A DNA stretch of 64,000 nt from Rhizobium esperanzae (GTDB lineage: Bacteria > Pseudomonadota > Alphaproteobacteria > Rhizobiales > Rhizobiaceae): contig NZ_MXPU01000004.1 in the NCBI RefSeq assembly GCF_002204185.1, positions 186,001 through 250,000 of the forward strand, written 5' to 3'. The position numbers were made by a program, and so were the translations under genes. The notes beneath the pieces are model-generated. The model was not told where the DNA came from. It was given only the letters and a program-made list of their open reading frames with translations, and searched no databases. Numbering within the stretch: the first letter of the stretch is position 1; every line of letters starts with the position of its first letter. Below, piece after piece: positions 17,971 to 27,299 of the stretch.

Positions 17971-19071
17971 ATGCCTGATCGCAGCTTTGCCGTCGTCGCC
18001 AAGGCAGGAGACCGGATCGCCGATCTCTCGACGCCGCGCCCTGTCATCGACGAAGACCGGCTGGCCGCCAACATCGCCCGCGTTCAATCCTATATGGATG
18101 AGCACGGGCTGAACTTCCGTCCGCATATCAAGACCCACAAGATCCCGGCGCTCGCCGTCGCCCAGGTCGCCGCCGGCGCCAAGGGCATCAACTGCCAGAA
18201 GGTCACCGAAGCGGAAGTCTTCGCCGAAGCCGGCTTCAACGACATCCTCATCACCTTCAACATTCTCGGACAGCAGAAGCTCGAGCGCCTGGCCAGGCTG
18301 AACGAGCGCATTTCCGATCTCAAGGTCGTCGCCGACAGCGAACAGACGGTCGACGGGCTGGCCGCGCATTTCTCCGGCCACAAGCCGCTGACCGTGCTTG
18401 TCGAATGCGACACCGGCGGCGGCCGCTGCGGCGTGCAGACGCCGGATGAGGCGGCCTCGCTCGCCAGGCGCATCGCCGCCGCCGACGGCCTCACCTTCGG
18501 CGGCATCGTCACCTATCCCAAACCGCAAGCAGCAGCCGCCGTCGAGGCCTTCATCGCCGAGACGCTGCAACGCCTGCAATCCGACGGCATAACCTGCCCG
18601 ATCGTCAGCAATGGCGGAACGCCGAGCCTGTTCGAGGCGCATCTCGTCAAATCCGCCACCGAACACCGCGCCGGCACCTATATCTACAACGACCGCCAGA
18701 TGGTGCGCATGGGCCATTGCAGCGAGGACGATTGCGCCATGCATGTGCTGGCCACCGTCGTCTCCCGCCCGACCGCCGACCGCGCCGTCATCGATGCCGG
18801 CTCGAAGGCGCTGACCTCGGATCTCCAAGGCTTCAGCGATTACGGCCTGATCGTCGGCTATCCCCAGGCGCGGATCACCAGCCTTTCGGAAGAACACGGC
18901 GTGATCGATCTCGCAACCTGCACCGGCCCGCGGCCGCAGATCGGTGAAAAGCTCTTCATCATCCCCAACCACACCTGCGTGGTCTCCAACCTGTTCGACA
19001 CGATGGTCTTCCATCGGGGTGGCGTGGTAACCCGCGTTGAGGATGTCGCGGCCCGCGGCCTCGTTTGGTAG
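17971..19071 (+). CDS. D-threonine aldolase / D-serine dehydratase-like PLP enzyme
   Basis: The 366-aa product has the alanine-racemase-like PLP barrel and C-terminal metal domain of the DTA/DSD1 family. Lys54 in RPHIKTHK is the expected PLP lysine. The metal site reads IPNHTC, His334 and Cys336. From memory, H-x-C is the zinc site of D-serine dehydratases and H-x-D the manganese site of D-threonine aldolases. The sequence therefore leans to a dehydratase/ammonia-lyase-like activity. It is coupled to the M81 gene and lies near ridA, whose product would clear 2-aminoacrylate-type products. Confidence 0.85.
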   Translation: MPDRSFAVVAKAGDRIADLSTPRPVIDEDRLAANIARVQSYMDEHGLNFRPHIKTHKIPALAVAQVAAGAKGINCQKVTEAEVFAEAGFNDILITFNILGQQKLERLARLNERISDLKVVADSEQTVDGLAAHFSGHKPLTVLVECDTGGGRCGVQTPDEAASLARRIAAADGLTFGGIVTYPKPQAAAAVEAFIAETLQRLQSDGITCPIVSNGGTPSLFEAHLVKSATEHRAGTYIYNDRQMVRMGHCSEDDCAMHVLATVVSRPTADRAVIDAGSKALTSDLQGFSDYGLIVGYPQARITSLSEEHGVIDLATCTGPRPQIGEKLFIIPNHTCVVSNLFDTMVFHRGGVVTRVEDVAARGLVW

Positions 19072-19396
19072 GGGGTGGGGTTGAGGGCTAAATGGTTCTG
19101 ATCGCCGAAGGCCGCAGTTGCCGATGGATGCGCGCGATGTCGGCCCAGCAGGATGTAGTCGTGACTATCGCAAGATGTGCGCGCGGCGGGTAACTTCGTT
19201 ACGCCAATGGCGTACATGGGCTCTACGGGCGAGTGTCCGTTTTGGAGCCGTTATCGGACTGACCGGTATCGGCGGGGAATTCGAGAAAGCTGACATCCAA
19301 CATTCGACAGGCACGCAGTCCACGCCGCATTTCGCGCAGGTTCAATCGAATACTGCGGTAGAAGTGCAAATCAGCGAGAGCCCTCTTTGAGGTACC
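19072..19396. other. Intergenic region without a supported gene
   Basis: These 325 bp follow the D-amino-acid enzyme gene. A 90-codon frame starting at 19118 has no ribosome site and no protein-like composition, so I do not accept it. I see no clear terminator. Confidence 0.5.
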
Positions 19397-19522
19397 TTAT
19401 TTGGTGGACTTGCTAGGTTTGAGGGACGGTGTATTCCCTGGTGTGCTTTTGTTATCACGGCGACGCTGATCCGGTTTCCCTGTGGATTTCGCTATCGGCT
19501 TTGGTCCTGGTTTAAGTGCCAT
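19397..19522 (-). CDS. Very small basic protein (41 aa)
   Basis: The ATG at 19522 is preceded at five bases by AAAGGGGAGC, one of the best ribosome sites in the window. The product is 41 aa, begins MALKPGPKPIAKSTGKPDQR and ends LKPSKSTK. It is rich in Lys, Pro, Ser and Thr, with no hydrophobic segment and about a third charged residues. It is probably disordered and may bind nucleic acid. No family is recognised. It stands alone in a 1.1-kb region that otherwise has no convincing gene. Confidence 0.6.
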   Translation of the reverse strand: MALKPGPKPIAKSTGKPDQRRRDNKSTPGNTPSLKPSKSTK

Positions 19523-20183
19523 GAATGCTCCCCTTTCTTGATTTACGAAAATAAGCCTGCGCGTACCTTATGACGGGGACTCAGGACACAGCAATACTAT
19601 GTAATAGTCCACACTAGTTCTAGCTGAAGTCAAGGCCCAATGGATATTCATACAGTAGCAACACCCCACGAAAATCGGCCACCGGGCCGGAGGCACTTTG
19701 CCTCACTGGCCCTGTCAGCGGCGGTGAGGGCGATCGGGTTATTCCGTATGGACGAAGTTTCTGAGCGCCTGCTGTCGGCCAGGATTGGCGTCAGCCTCGG
19801 CCGGTGACGTTGGTTGAGGTGCTACCGTCTGTTTCAGGAGCAAAGCCTGCTCCCTGCGCTGTCCTTCACAACCAGGGCGGCACACCGACCGGCGGCTCCC
19901 CGCCCTTCCTGTCGTTCGCGTCGGCGCGTGCGAACAACGGCTTTCAGGACGGTTCGGGAACCGCATGAACGACCGATTTGGGGGCGCAATGCAGCCATAT
20001 CGTCCGGTGACAACCAATGCCGAAATGGGCCGGACTCTGCCATCTGCAGGCGATTGTCCAACGACGTTCTAGAGTGAAAAGACCCCCTGAATTCCTGCCG
20101 CCGGTCAGCCGCAATAGAGCGTGTGATATCACCGCCGGACCCGCCCCCTGACAGGACGAACTGCCGACGCGGAGCCAGTCGCT
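19523..20183. other. Intergenic region with a possible decayed leftward gene
   Basis: No frame here has both a good start and a protein-like sequence. Two overlapping leftward frames (about 20061-19834 and 20017-19739) each look partly coding: MDNRLQMAESGPFRHWLSPDD in the first, and EADANPGRQQALRNFVHTE at the end of the second. Together they could be one gene broken by a frameshift. The evidence is weak. Confidence 0.3.
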
Positions 20184-21317
20184 TTAGGCCGCCGTCGGGT
20201 TGATCACGTTCATATCGATCTCGGTCAGCTCCACGCGCCGTTCAAATGCAATACCCGTCTCGTCGAAGAGATGGCAGTCGGCGGCATTGATGCCGGTGGC
20301 AACAGGCGCGTCGGGGCGGATGCCGACGCTGCCGGGTAACATGGCGCAGAAGTTCTCGGCCTCGGCGTTGAGCGAGGCATAGGCGACCGTATTGGCGCCG
20401 AGGCGCTCGATGACCGTCGGGGTGACGGTAAAGACGATGTCGCCGCCGTTCAGCTGAATATGCTCAGGGCGGATGCCGAGCGTCAGGGTCTTGCCGGCCA
20501 TACTGTCGCGTGGCGTCACCGGCAGGACGGCGGACTGGCCGAGATAATCGACTTCGACGCCGGCGGCGCTGACGCCCTTGCAGGTGACGGGGAGAAAATT
20601 CATTTTCGGGTTGCCGATGAAGCCGGCGACGAATTTGTTGGCGGGCTTGTGGTAAAGCTCCAGCGGCGCGCCGGTCTGGGAAATATTGCCGGCGTCGAGC
20701 ACGACGATGCGGTCGGCCATCGTCATGGCCTCGACCTGGTCGTGCGTCACATAGATCATCGTCGCCTTCAGCTGCCGGTGCAGCTTGGCAAGCTCGATGC
20801 GCATGTCGGCGCGCAGCGCCGCGTCGAGGTTTGACAGCGGCTCGTCGAACAGGAAGATCTTCGGTTCGCGCACAATGGCGCGACCGATCGCGACGCGCTG
20901 GCGCTGGCCGCCGGAAAGCATGCCGGGCTTCTGCTGCAGCCGCTGGTCGAGATGCAGGATGCGGGCAGCGTTTTCCACCTTGGCCTTGAGCTTTGCCTCT
21001 TCCATCTTCTCGACGCGCAGCGGAAAGGCGATGTTCTCGAATACCGTCATATGCGGATAGAGCGCGTAGGACTGGAACACCATGGCGATGCCGCGCTTGA
21101 CCGGCGGCAGATCGTTGACCCTGACGCCGTTGATGACGATATCGCCCGCCGTCGTTGCGTCGAGGCCGGCGATCATCCGCAACAGCGTGGACTTGCCGCA
21201 GCCGGACGGCCCGACGAAGACGACGAACTCGCCATTCTTCACCTCGAGCTGCACGCCCTTCAGAACTTCGTAGTCGCCGTAGAATTTCTGAACTTTGTTG
21301 AGAAGGAGCTGTCCCAA
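20184..21317 (-). CDS. Sugar ABC importer ATPase (MalK/UgpC type)
   Basis: The 377-aa protein has Walker [10 protein letters not shown] (36-44), signature [15 protein letters not shown], Walker [12 protein letters not shown] and the switch His in [17 protein letters not shown]-terminal TOBE/regulatory domain follows (about 235-377). It powers the importer formed with the two permeases (22691-24429) and the binding protein (21411-22643). It is the last gene of the leftward operon, separated from the binding-protein gene by 93 bp that hold a strong stem-loop. Confidence 0.94.
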   Translation of the reverse strand: MGQLLLNKVQKFYGDYEVLKGVQLEVKNGEFVVFVGPSGCGKSTLLRMIAGLDATTAGDIVINGVRVNDLPPVKRGIAMVFQSYALYPHMTVFENIAFPLRVEKMEEAKLKAKVENAARILHLDQRLQQKPGMLSGGQRQRVAIGRAIVREPKIFLFDEPLSNLDAALRADMRIELAKLHRQLKATMIYVTHDQVEAMTMADRIVVLDAGNISQTGAPLELYHKPANKFVAGFIGNPKMNFLPVTCKGVSAAGVEVDYLGQSAVLPVTPRDSMAGKTLTLGIRPEHIQLNGGDIVFTVTPTVIERLGANTVAYASLNAEAENFCAMLPGSVGIRPDAPVATGINAADCHLFDETGIAFERRVELTEIDMNVINPTAA

Positions 21318-21364
21318 AAATCTGTCTCCGCCGGCGGTCTTCGTCGCACATTCGCTATAGGGGA

Positions 21365-21390
21365 GGGGCCGCGGCTTATGCCGCGACCCC
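21365..21390 (-). promoter_or_regulatory. Intercistronic stem-loop between binding-protein and ATPase genes
   Basis: In the leftward transcript GGGGTCGCGGC, loop AUAA and GCCGCGGCCCC pair over 11 bp with one G-U. No T-run follows. It probably protects the upstream binding-protein mRNA and lowers ATPase expression. Its 14-bp centre GCGGCTTATGCCGC recurs, inverted, at 47771-47784. Confidence 0.6.
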
Positions 21391-21410
21391 AGGGAGAGCC
21401 TCAGAAGGGC

Positions 21411-22643
21411 TTATTTGAAGGCTTCGATTTCGCCGGCAGCCTTCTTGAGCGCGGCTTCCGGCTCGGCCTTGCCTGTGACAACCGACTGGATCATTTCGAT
21501 CATCGAGTTCTGGAAACCCTTATAGTCGGTGAAGAGCGGCTCGGGACCACCATAGCTGATGCCCTCGATGAGCGGCTTCCAGGAGGGGTCCTTGGCGACG
21601 AAGTCGTCGACCTTCTTCGAGGGACGCAGCGGGGTGAGGCCGGCGCCGCCCTGCAGCTCATATTCCGCCTGAACATCCGGCGAGGTGATGAACTTGGCGA
21701 ATTCGGTCGCCTTGTCCTCGACGCCGGAACCCTTGAAGATCGCCAGGCTGTCGGTGATCAGCAGCGTGCCGGGGCCCTTGGCATCGGGGCCGAGCGGCAG
21801 CGTCGTGATGCCCCAGCTGATCTTCGTCTCCTTCAGGCGGGAGGCCGCACCCGAACCGGCCTGGATCATGGCGACCTTGCCATCGAGGAAGATGGCGCGG
21901 ACTTCGTTCTGCTCATAGGCCGTCGGGCCTTCTTCGGAGTAGGGAACGATATCCTTGTAGGCCTTCAGCGCGGCGAGATTCTGCGGGCTGTCGAGGGTGA
22001 CCTTGCCATCGGCATCGATCACGCTGCCATTGTTGGTGTAAACCCAATGCATGAACTGATGCATGGTGTTGTCGAAGGTCTTGGCCGAGAGACCGAAGCC
22101 CGGAATGCCGGTCTTTTCCTTGATGGTCTTTGCCATCTCGATTTCTTCGGCCCAGGTCTTCGGCGGCTTCTCGGGATCGAGGCCGGCCTGCTTGAAGAGG
22201 TCCTTGTTCCAATAGAGCGCCTTGGTGGAGAAGGCGATCGGAACGCCCCACTGCGTGCCCTCGAAGGTCACCGTGTCGACGATGTGGGGATAGTAAGCCT
22301 TCTTTTCCTCATCCGTCATCGGCACCTTGACGATGAGATCGTTCTGGGCGAACTCCTTCAGGGTGCGCGAGCCGACATAGGCCATGGCCACAGGCGTGCC
22401 GGCGGCGGCAAGCGTCGTCGCCTTGTCCTGGCACTGCGCCCAGCCGACGACTTCAGGCGTGACCTTCCAGCCGGCGTTCTTTTCTTCCCACTGCTTGATG
22501 TATTTGGTGTGGACCGGGTCGATCGTGTCGCCGCAATAGATCCAGCTGATTTCCTTGTCGGCGGCATGGGCAGTGACTGCGGTCAATGCCGTCGAACCGA
22601 GCAAGGCGAGCGCCATAAGGCCTGTCTTGATTGTAATGCTCAC
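21411..22643 (-). CDS. Periplasmic sugar-binding protein of an ABC importer
   Basis: The 410-aa product starts with a signal peptide (about 1-27, ending TAHA) and belongs to the extracellular solute-binding family 1 used by MalE-like importers. It delivers its ligand in the periplasm to the permeases at 22691-24429. Features of the fold include GVPIAFSTKALYWNKDLF and GKVAMIQAGSGAASRLKE. The ligand is probably a sugar or glycoside, since an Gfo/Idh/MocA oxidoreductase starts the operon. The identity cannot be read. Confidence 0.93.
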   Translation of the reverse strand: MSITIKTGLMALALLGSTALTAVTAHAADKEISWIYCGDTIDPVHTKYIKQWEEKNAGWKVTPEVVGWAQCQDKATTLAAAGTPVAMAYVGSRTLKEFAQNDLIVKVPMTDEEKKAYYPHIVDTVTFEGTQWGVPIAFSTKALYWNKDLFKQAGLDPEKPPKTWAEEIEMAKTIKEKTGIPGFGLSAKTFDNTMHQFMHWVYTNNGSVIDADGKVTLDSPQNLAALKAYKDIVPYSEEGPTAYEQNEVRAIFLDGKVAMIQAGSGAASRLKETKISWGITTLPLGPDAKGPGTLLITDSLAIFKGSGVEDKATEFAKFITSPDVQAEYELQGGAGLTPLRPSKKVDDFVAKDPSWKPLIEGISYGGPEPLFTDYKGFQNSMIEMIQSVVTGKAEPEAALKKAAGEIEAFK

Positions 22644-22690
22644 GTCGTGACTCCCGTTTGGTTGTTAGCTGTTCACTCGTTTTTATAATC

Positions 22691-23548
22691 TTATTGTTTC
22701 ACCGCACCGGCGGTCAGACCGCCGACGAGGTAACGCTGAAGGAAGAAGATGACGACCATCGCCGGCGCGATGCCGACGAAGGAAGCCGCCATCAGTTCGT
22801 TCCAGATGACCTCCTGCTTGCCGAAGTAAGCAAAGAGCCCCACCGGCAAGGGCATGTATTCACTCTTCGAGTTGAAGGTCAGCGCGAAGATGAATTGCTG
22901 GGCGTAAGCGCCGATGAAGGTGGTGATGGCGACGACGATGATTCCCGGCATCGCAATGGGCAGGATGACGCGGCGAAGCGTGTAGAAGTGGCTGGCGCCA
23001 TCCATGAAGGCGGCTTCGTTGAGCTCCTGGGGAATGCGGATCATATAGGTGCGCAGCAGCCAGATCGCCGACGGAATGAGGAAGGCGACACCCGGCACGA
23101 TCATGGCGAGATAGGTGTTGAGCACACCCATGCTGCGCATCAGCCGGAAGAGCGGGATCAACAGCACGGCGCCGGAGAACATGTTCACCGTCAGGAAGGC
23201 GCCGAGCAGGATCCCCATGCCCTTGAATTCGAACTTGGCGAAGGCATAGGCCGCCGGAATGACGAGGCAGAGCACGATCAGCGTGACGATGATCGAGATG
23301 AAGAAGGAGTTGAAGATATAGCGCCCGAAGCCCGGCACGCTGATCCACATCGTCCGGTAGGCTTCGAAGGAGCCGTTCTCCGGCCAGAAGCGGTAGGGCG
23401 AGGAGAAAAGCTGGGCGAGCGGCTTCAGCGACACCAGGAAGCCCTCGACGAAGGGCGCCAGCACAAAGAACAGGAACACCGCGATGCCGCAATAGATCAG
23501 GATGATCTCCCACCAGCGGTAACGGTCGATCATGGCAGCACTGCTCAT
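22691..23548 (-). CDS. Sugar ABC importer permease (MalG type)
   Basis: The 285-aa inner-membrane protein has six helices and the cytoplasmic EAA loop ELNEAAFMDGASHF, which contacts the ATPase. The C-terminus YLVGGLTAGAVKQ is typical of MalG-type subunits. It overlaps the preceding permease gene by 4 bp (ATGA), so the pair is translationally coupled. Confidence 0.93.
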   Translation of the reverse strand: MSSAAMIDRYRWWEIILIYCGIAVFLFFVLAPFVEGFLVSLKPLAQLFSSPYRFWPENGSFEAYRTMWISVPGFGRYIFNSFFISIIVTLIVLCLVIPAAYAFAKFEFKGMGILLGAFLTVNMFSGAVLLIPLFRLMRSMGVLNTYLAMIVPGVAFLIPSAIWLLRTYMIRIPQELNEAAFMDGASHFYTLRRVILPIAMPGIIVVAITTFIGAYAQQFIFALTFNSKSEYMPLPVGLFAYFGKQEVIWNELMAASFVGIAPAMVVIFFLQRYLVGGLTAGAVKQ

Positions 23549-24429
23549 GCGCGCTTCTCCGGGTTGAGGCGGCGGGTGACGCGGAAATAGGCGAAGCAGA
23601 AGAGCGACAGGAAGATGCAGATCAAGACGGCGCGGGCAGCGCCTTCACCGTATTTCTTCGAGCCGATCGCCGTCTGGTAGGTATCGATGATCATCGTCGT
23701 CGTCTCGCCGCTCGGGCCGCCCTGCGTCAGGATCCAGATGATGTCGAACGAGTTGAAGGTGGCGATCAGAGACAGCATCGACATGGTGATGATCGCGGGA
23801 ACCATCAGCGGCAGCGTGATGCGTCGGAAGCGGTACCAGCGACCGGCGCCGTCGGTCCAGGCGGCCTCGTAGAGGTCCTTCGGGATCGACTGGATCGCCG
23901 CCAGGAAATAGATCGTCACCAGCGGCACGCCGATCCAGACATCGGTGACGATCGTCGCCCAGAAGGCGGTATTGCCATAGGCGAGGAAGGCGACCGGGCC
24001 GTCGACGAGACCGAAGCGCTGCAGCAGGCCCGAGATCATCCCGAATTGGCCGTTATACATCCAGCCCCACATGAAGATGCCGATTGCCATCGGCACGATC
24101 CAGGGCGGCATGGTCAAGAGCCGGAACAGCGAGCGGCCGGGCACCGCGGCATTCAGCATGCAGGCGCCGAAGGTGCCGATCACCATTTTCAGCGCGACCG
24201 AGAAGAAGGTCCAGATGAAGGTGCGCAGGATCACCTCGGCGAAGGTGGCGTTGAAGATCTTCTCGTAATTGATCCAGCCGACCCAATTGGTCGTCTTCTT
24301 CAGCGACGCGTCGGTGAAGGAGAGAATGAAGGTATCGACGAGGGGATAGGCGACGATGGCGAGAACGTAGAGAACGGCCGGAAGAAGGAGGATCCAGGCA
24401 AAGATGAAGGCGCTTCTTTGGACACTCAT
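23545..24429 (-). CDS. Sugar ABC importer permease (MalF type)
   Basis: The 294-aa inner-membrane protein has six predicted helices and the EAA loop DLYEAAWTDGAGRWYRF. It pairs with the MalG-type subunit, whose gene overlaps its end. It follows the oxidoreductase gene by 13 bp in the same operon. Confidence 0.93.
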   Translation of the reverse strand: MSVQRSAFIFAWILLLPAVLYVLAIVAYPLVDTFILSFTDASLKKTTNWVGWINYEKIFNATFAEVILRTFIWTFFSVALKMVIGTFGACMLNAAVPGRSLFRLLTMPPWIVPMAIGIFMWGWMYNGQFGMISGLLQRFGLVDGPVAFLAYGNTAFWATIVTDVWIGVPLVTIYFLAAIQSIPKDLYEAAWTDGAGRWYRFRRITLPLMVPAIITMSMLSLIATFNSFDIIWILTQGGPSGETTTMIIDTYQTAIGSKKYGEGAARAVLICIFLSLFCFAYFRVTRRLNPEKRA

Positions 24430-24442
24430 CTTGCCGCCGTCC

Positions 24443-25600
24443 TCAAGCCGCTCTTGCGTGAAGGGCCTCGTCGAAGCGGTCCCAGATCGGACGCAGGTCG
24501 ACGACGGTTTTCTTCATCCTCGCTTCGTCCATCGCCAAAGCCAGAATGCCGGCTTCGAGCGCGTTCAGCGTGGAAACGGGCAATTCGAGCCCGGTGCGCA
24601 CGCTTTCCAACAGGTCGCTCGCCATCTGTTCATCGGCGCCGTAATGTTGCGAGAGCTCGGTGGCGGCATATTTGTTTTCCACCACCTTCTTGCCGGTCAG
24701 CTGCTCGTGCACGTCGAGATAGCCGCGGACGAAATCGCCTTCGGCCATGCCGCGCGAGCCCATGATGGCGAAACGGCGGAACTGGTCGGGCACGTTGAGA
24801 TTGGTGTGGAAGTTCATGCCGACGCCGTTTTCATATTCGACGATCGCCACCTGGTAATCGATGATGTCGGCATCGCTGTCGAAGACCTTGTCGGAGCCCA
24901 TCCAGCCGCTCGGCTTGCGGTGGAAAAGCTCGAGGTCGTTGATGCCCTCGCGGGCTGGGTCATTGGCCGGGATGAAGCTCTTGCGGCCGCCGAAACTGGC
25001 TACCCGCTCCGGCCTTGCGCCGACGACGCCATTATAAAGGTCGAGGTCGTGGCAGCATTTTTCCAGCATGAAGCTGCCGGAATAACGCTCGTAGCGGCGC
25101 CAGTCGCGCATGAAGAAGGCGCCGTGATAGGGCTCGATATGTTCGGATGCCTCGATCGAGACGATCTGGCCGAGCTTGCCCTCGGCCTGGATGGCGCGCA
25201 GGTCCTTGTAAAGCGGGGAATAGCGCAGCACGAGGCCGACCATCAGCCGCTCATGGCCGAACTTCGTCATCAGATGGGCAAGCTCGATGCTTTCGGCGAT
25301 CGTCGTGACGATCGGCTTTTCGCAGAAGACCTTGAGGCCGGCCTGCAGCCCGAGCCTGATATGGCCGAGATGCATGTGATTGGGAGAGCCGATCATCAAG
25401 AGATCGAGTTTTTCGGAGGCAAGCAGCTCTTCCGGCGAGCCATAGGCCTTGCCGGCCGAAATGCCCTTTTCCGTCAAGCCGGGAAGGCCGGCGGGATCGG
25501 GATCCACGTAGCCGACGATGTCGAAGCTGCTATCGATCGCTTTGAAGACGTAGCCGAGATAGCCGAGCCGGAATCCGAGCCCGATGATGCCCACTTTCAT
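24443..25600 (-). CDS. Gfo/Idh/MocA-family oxidoreductase
   Basis: From ATG 25600 (MKVGIIGLGFRLGYLG) the product is 385 aa. The start directly before the Rossmann fold is typical. A further 22 codons upstream are possible but unlike the family. The NAD(P) site GLGFRLG and the FCEKPIV motif are clear, with a C-terminal alpha/beta substrate domain. Such enzymes oxidise sugars, inositols or their derivatives. It is the first gene of the operon with the ABC importer, so it probably acts on the imported compound. Confidence 0.9.
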   Translation of the reverse strand: MKVGIIGLGFRLGYLGYVFKAIDSSFDIVGYVDPDPAGLPGLTEKGISAGKAYGSPEELLASEKLDLLMIGSPNHMHLGHIRLGLQAGLKVFCEKPIVTTIAESIELAHLMTKFGHERLMVGLVLRYSPLYKDLRAIQAEGKLGQIVSIEASEHIEPYHGAFFMRDWRRYERYSGSFMLEKCCHDLDLYNGVVGARPERVASFGGRKSFIPANDPAREGINDLELFHRKPSGWMGSDKVFDSDADIIDYQVAIVEYENGVGMNFHTNLNVPDQFRRFAIMGSRGMAEGDFVRGYLDVHEQLTGKKVVENKYAATELSQHYGADEQMASDLLESVRTGLELPVSTLNALEAGILALAMDEARMKKTVVDLRPIWDRFDEALHARAA

Positions 25601-25928
25601 GCCGATCCAGTTCCCGATTAAGTAATTTATTTTCTTTAAGTTGGGACAAAAATCGGAAGGCGTCAATAGAAAACGGGCCGCAAGACGCGAGCATGAAATT
25701 AATTTTCATAATCCGATCGTCGGCTGGCGAATGAGCGCTGCAACCGGCAGGATGCGGACTTGCCCGATCGAAAGCGCGCCCCGTGGACGCTGGAATCTCG
25801 CAGGCAAACGCGTGGCTGCAGATCGCTTTTGCGCCGGCAGGCTCACGCGAAACTCGCGAAATATTGAAAAGAGCGGCGCGTTTCCCTGTGTAGGATGCAG
25901 CGAGAACCCGAGGCCAGGAGGAGCCATC
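25601..25928. promoter_or_regulatory. Divergent promoter region with TGAAA-N5-TTTCA palindrome
   Basis: These 328 bp separate the oxidoreductase-ABC operon (left) and the dienelactone hydrolase gene (right). ATGAAATTAATTTTCAT (25693-25709) is a near-perfect palindrome with TGAAA and TTTCA arms, like the site at 15955-15968. AT-rich DNA at 25618-25640 probably holds the leftward promoter. No gene is seen. Confidence 0.45.
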
Positions 25929-26816
25929 ATGACCCGCATGACCGCCAAGGATTTCCCACAGGAGCTGCTCGAACTCTACGATTATTACGCGCATGGAAGG
26001 ATCACCAAGCGCGAGTTTCTCGATCGCGCGGCCAAATTCGCCGTCGGGGGCGTCACCGCGGCCGCCATTCTGGCGTCGCTGAGCCCGAATTATGCGCTGG
26101 CGACCCAGGTCGAGGCAACCGATCCTGACATATCCGCCGACTACATCACCTATCCCTCGCCGAAAGGAAACGGCGACGTCCGCGGCTATCTCGTCCGCCC
26201 CAAAAACGCCACCGGCAAGGTCGCCGCCGTGGTGGTCGTGCATGAGAACAGGGGACTCAATCCCTATATCGAGGATGTGGCGCGGCGCGTGGCGAAGGCC
26301 GGTTTCATTGCGCTGGCGCCCGACGGCCTCACTTCGGTCGGCGGCTACCCCGGCAATGACGAAAAGGGGCGCGAGCTGCAGCAGAAGGTCGATCCGGAAA
26401 AACTGATGAACGACTTCTTCGCGGCGGTCGAATATTTGATGAAGAGCGATCTCACCACCGGCAAGGTCGGCATTGTCGGCTTCTGCTATGGCGGCGGTGT
26501 CGCCAACGCCGCGGCGGTCGCCTATCCCGAACTTGCCGCCGCCGTGCCGTTTTATGGCCGGCAGCCGCGCGCCGAAGACGTGCCGAAGATCAAGGCGCCA
26601 TTGCTTCTCCACTATGCCGGGCTGGACAAGGGCGTCAACGAAGGCTGGCCAGCCTATGAAGCGGCGCTGAAATCGGCCGGCAAGACCTACGAGGCCTATA
26701 TCTATCCCGACGTCAATCACGGCTTCCACAATGATACGACGCCGCGTTACGACGAGGAGGCCGCCAAGCTCGCCTGGCAGCGGACGGTCGACTGGTTTAC
26801 CAAACACCTTGCCTGA
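25929..26816 (+). CDS. Dienelactone hydrolase family protein with export-type N-terminus
   Basis: The start at ATG 25929 follows AGGAGG and gives 295 aa. The catalytic triad of the family is visible: nucleophile Cys in GFCYGGG, Asp in AGLDKG and His in NHGFHND. An N-terminal segment of about 60 residues, [27 protein letters not shown] and on to ALA, looks like a Tat-type signal with KR in place of RR. It may therefore act in the periplasm. Related proteins are annotated as carboxymethylenebutenolidases, but real substrates are mostly unknown. Any link to the divergent ABC operon is open. Confidence 0.88.
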   Translation: MTRMTAKDFPQELLELYDYYAHGRITKREFLDRAAKFAVGGVTAAAILASLSPNYALATQVEATDPDISADYITYPSPKGNGDVRGYLVRPKNATGKVAAVVVVHENRGLNPYIEDVARRVAKAGFIALAPDGLTSVGGYPGNDEKGRELQQKVDPEKLMNDFFAAVEYLMKSDLTTGKVGIVGFCYGGGVANAAAVAYPELAAAVPFYGRQPRAEDVPKIKAPLLLHYAGLDKGVNEGWPAYEAALKSAGKTYEAYIYPDVNHGFHNDTTPRYDEEAAKLAWQRTVDWFTKHLA

Positions 26817-26836
26817 GAATGCAGCGACCGGACGTT

Positions 26837-26854
26837 GCGGGGAGGCATCCCCGC
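26837..26854. terminator. Short stem-loop between convergent genes
   Basis: GCGGGGA-GGCA-TCCCCGC forms a 7-bp GC-rich stem between the ends of the dienelactone hydrolase and YdcZ genes. There is no T-run on either side, so it is only a possible bidirectional terminator. Confidence 0.35.
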
Positions 26855-26858
26855 CGAC

Positions 26859-27299
26859 CTATTGCGAACGTTCGCCCTTGCGCCGTCCCCGGCTGACCAT
26901 CATCCCACCGATGATCAGGGCAATTCCGCCGGCGTTCGCCCAGAAGGTGGCCGGCATGCCGCTGACATAATCAAACGCCACTCCCGTCACCATCTGCCCG
27001 CCGATAATCAGCAGAGCCGAGTTGACCGCGCCGATCCGCGCAATCGCCCAGCTGCCGGCCGCCACGAAGACAACGCCGAGCGGACCGCCGAGATAGGCAT
27101 ACCAGGGCGCCTCGGCAGCACCCGCGGGAAGCAGGCCGCCGACGAAGAGACCGAGGCAGGTGAGGGCGGCAAAGCCGATGGCGTGATTCCAGAAGGATGC
27201 GATCAGCGGCGTCGTCGAGACGCTCAGCCGCCCATTGAGCTGACGGCTGAGGCCGACGAGCACGCCGCCCAGGCAAGCGAGCAGAACAAAGAGCGTCAC
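26859..27299 (-). CDS. YdcZ-family (DMT superfamily) membrane protein
   Basis: The 146-aa product is a five-helix DMT half-transporter of the YdcZ/DUF606 family (VGLSRQLNGRLSVSTTPLIASFWNHAIGF in outline, then GAVNSALLIIGGQMVTG). Its start overlaps the stop of the upstream YdcZ paralogue by 4 bp, so the two probably form a heterodimer in the inner membrane. Substrate unknown. Confidence 0.88.
   Translation of the reverse strand: MTLFVLLACLGGVLVGLSRQLNGRLSVSTTPLIASFWNHAIGFAALTCLGLFVGGLLPAGAAEAPWYAYLGGPLGVVFVAAGSWAIARIGAVNSALLIIGGQMVTGVAFDYVSGMPATFWANAGGIALIIGGMMVSRGRRKGERSQ

Noticed and set aside
16426..19014. Leftward 862-codon open frame opposite the M81 and PLP-enzyme genes
   Set aside because: It is the antisense of two clear gene families in GC-rich DNA and has a biased, repetitive Asp/Gly/Ala composition.
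20952..22688. Rightward 578-codon open frame opposite the binding-protein and ATPase genes
   Set aside because: It is antisense to genes with signal peptide and Walker motifs and shows no domain of its own.
25530..26807. Leftward 425-codon open frame over the dienelactone hydrolase gene
   Set aside because: The opposite strand carries the catalytic triad and a good ribosome site. This frame shows no recognisable sequence.
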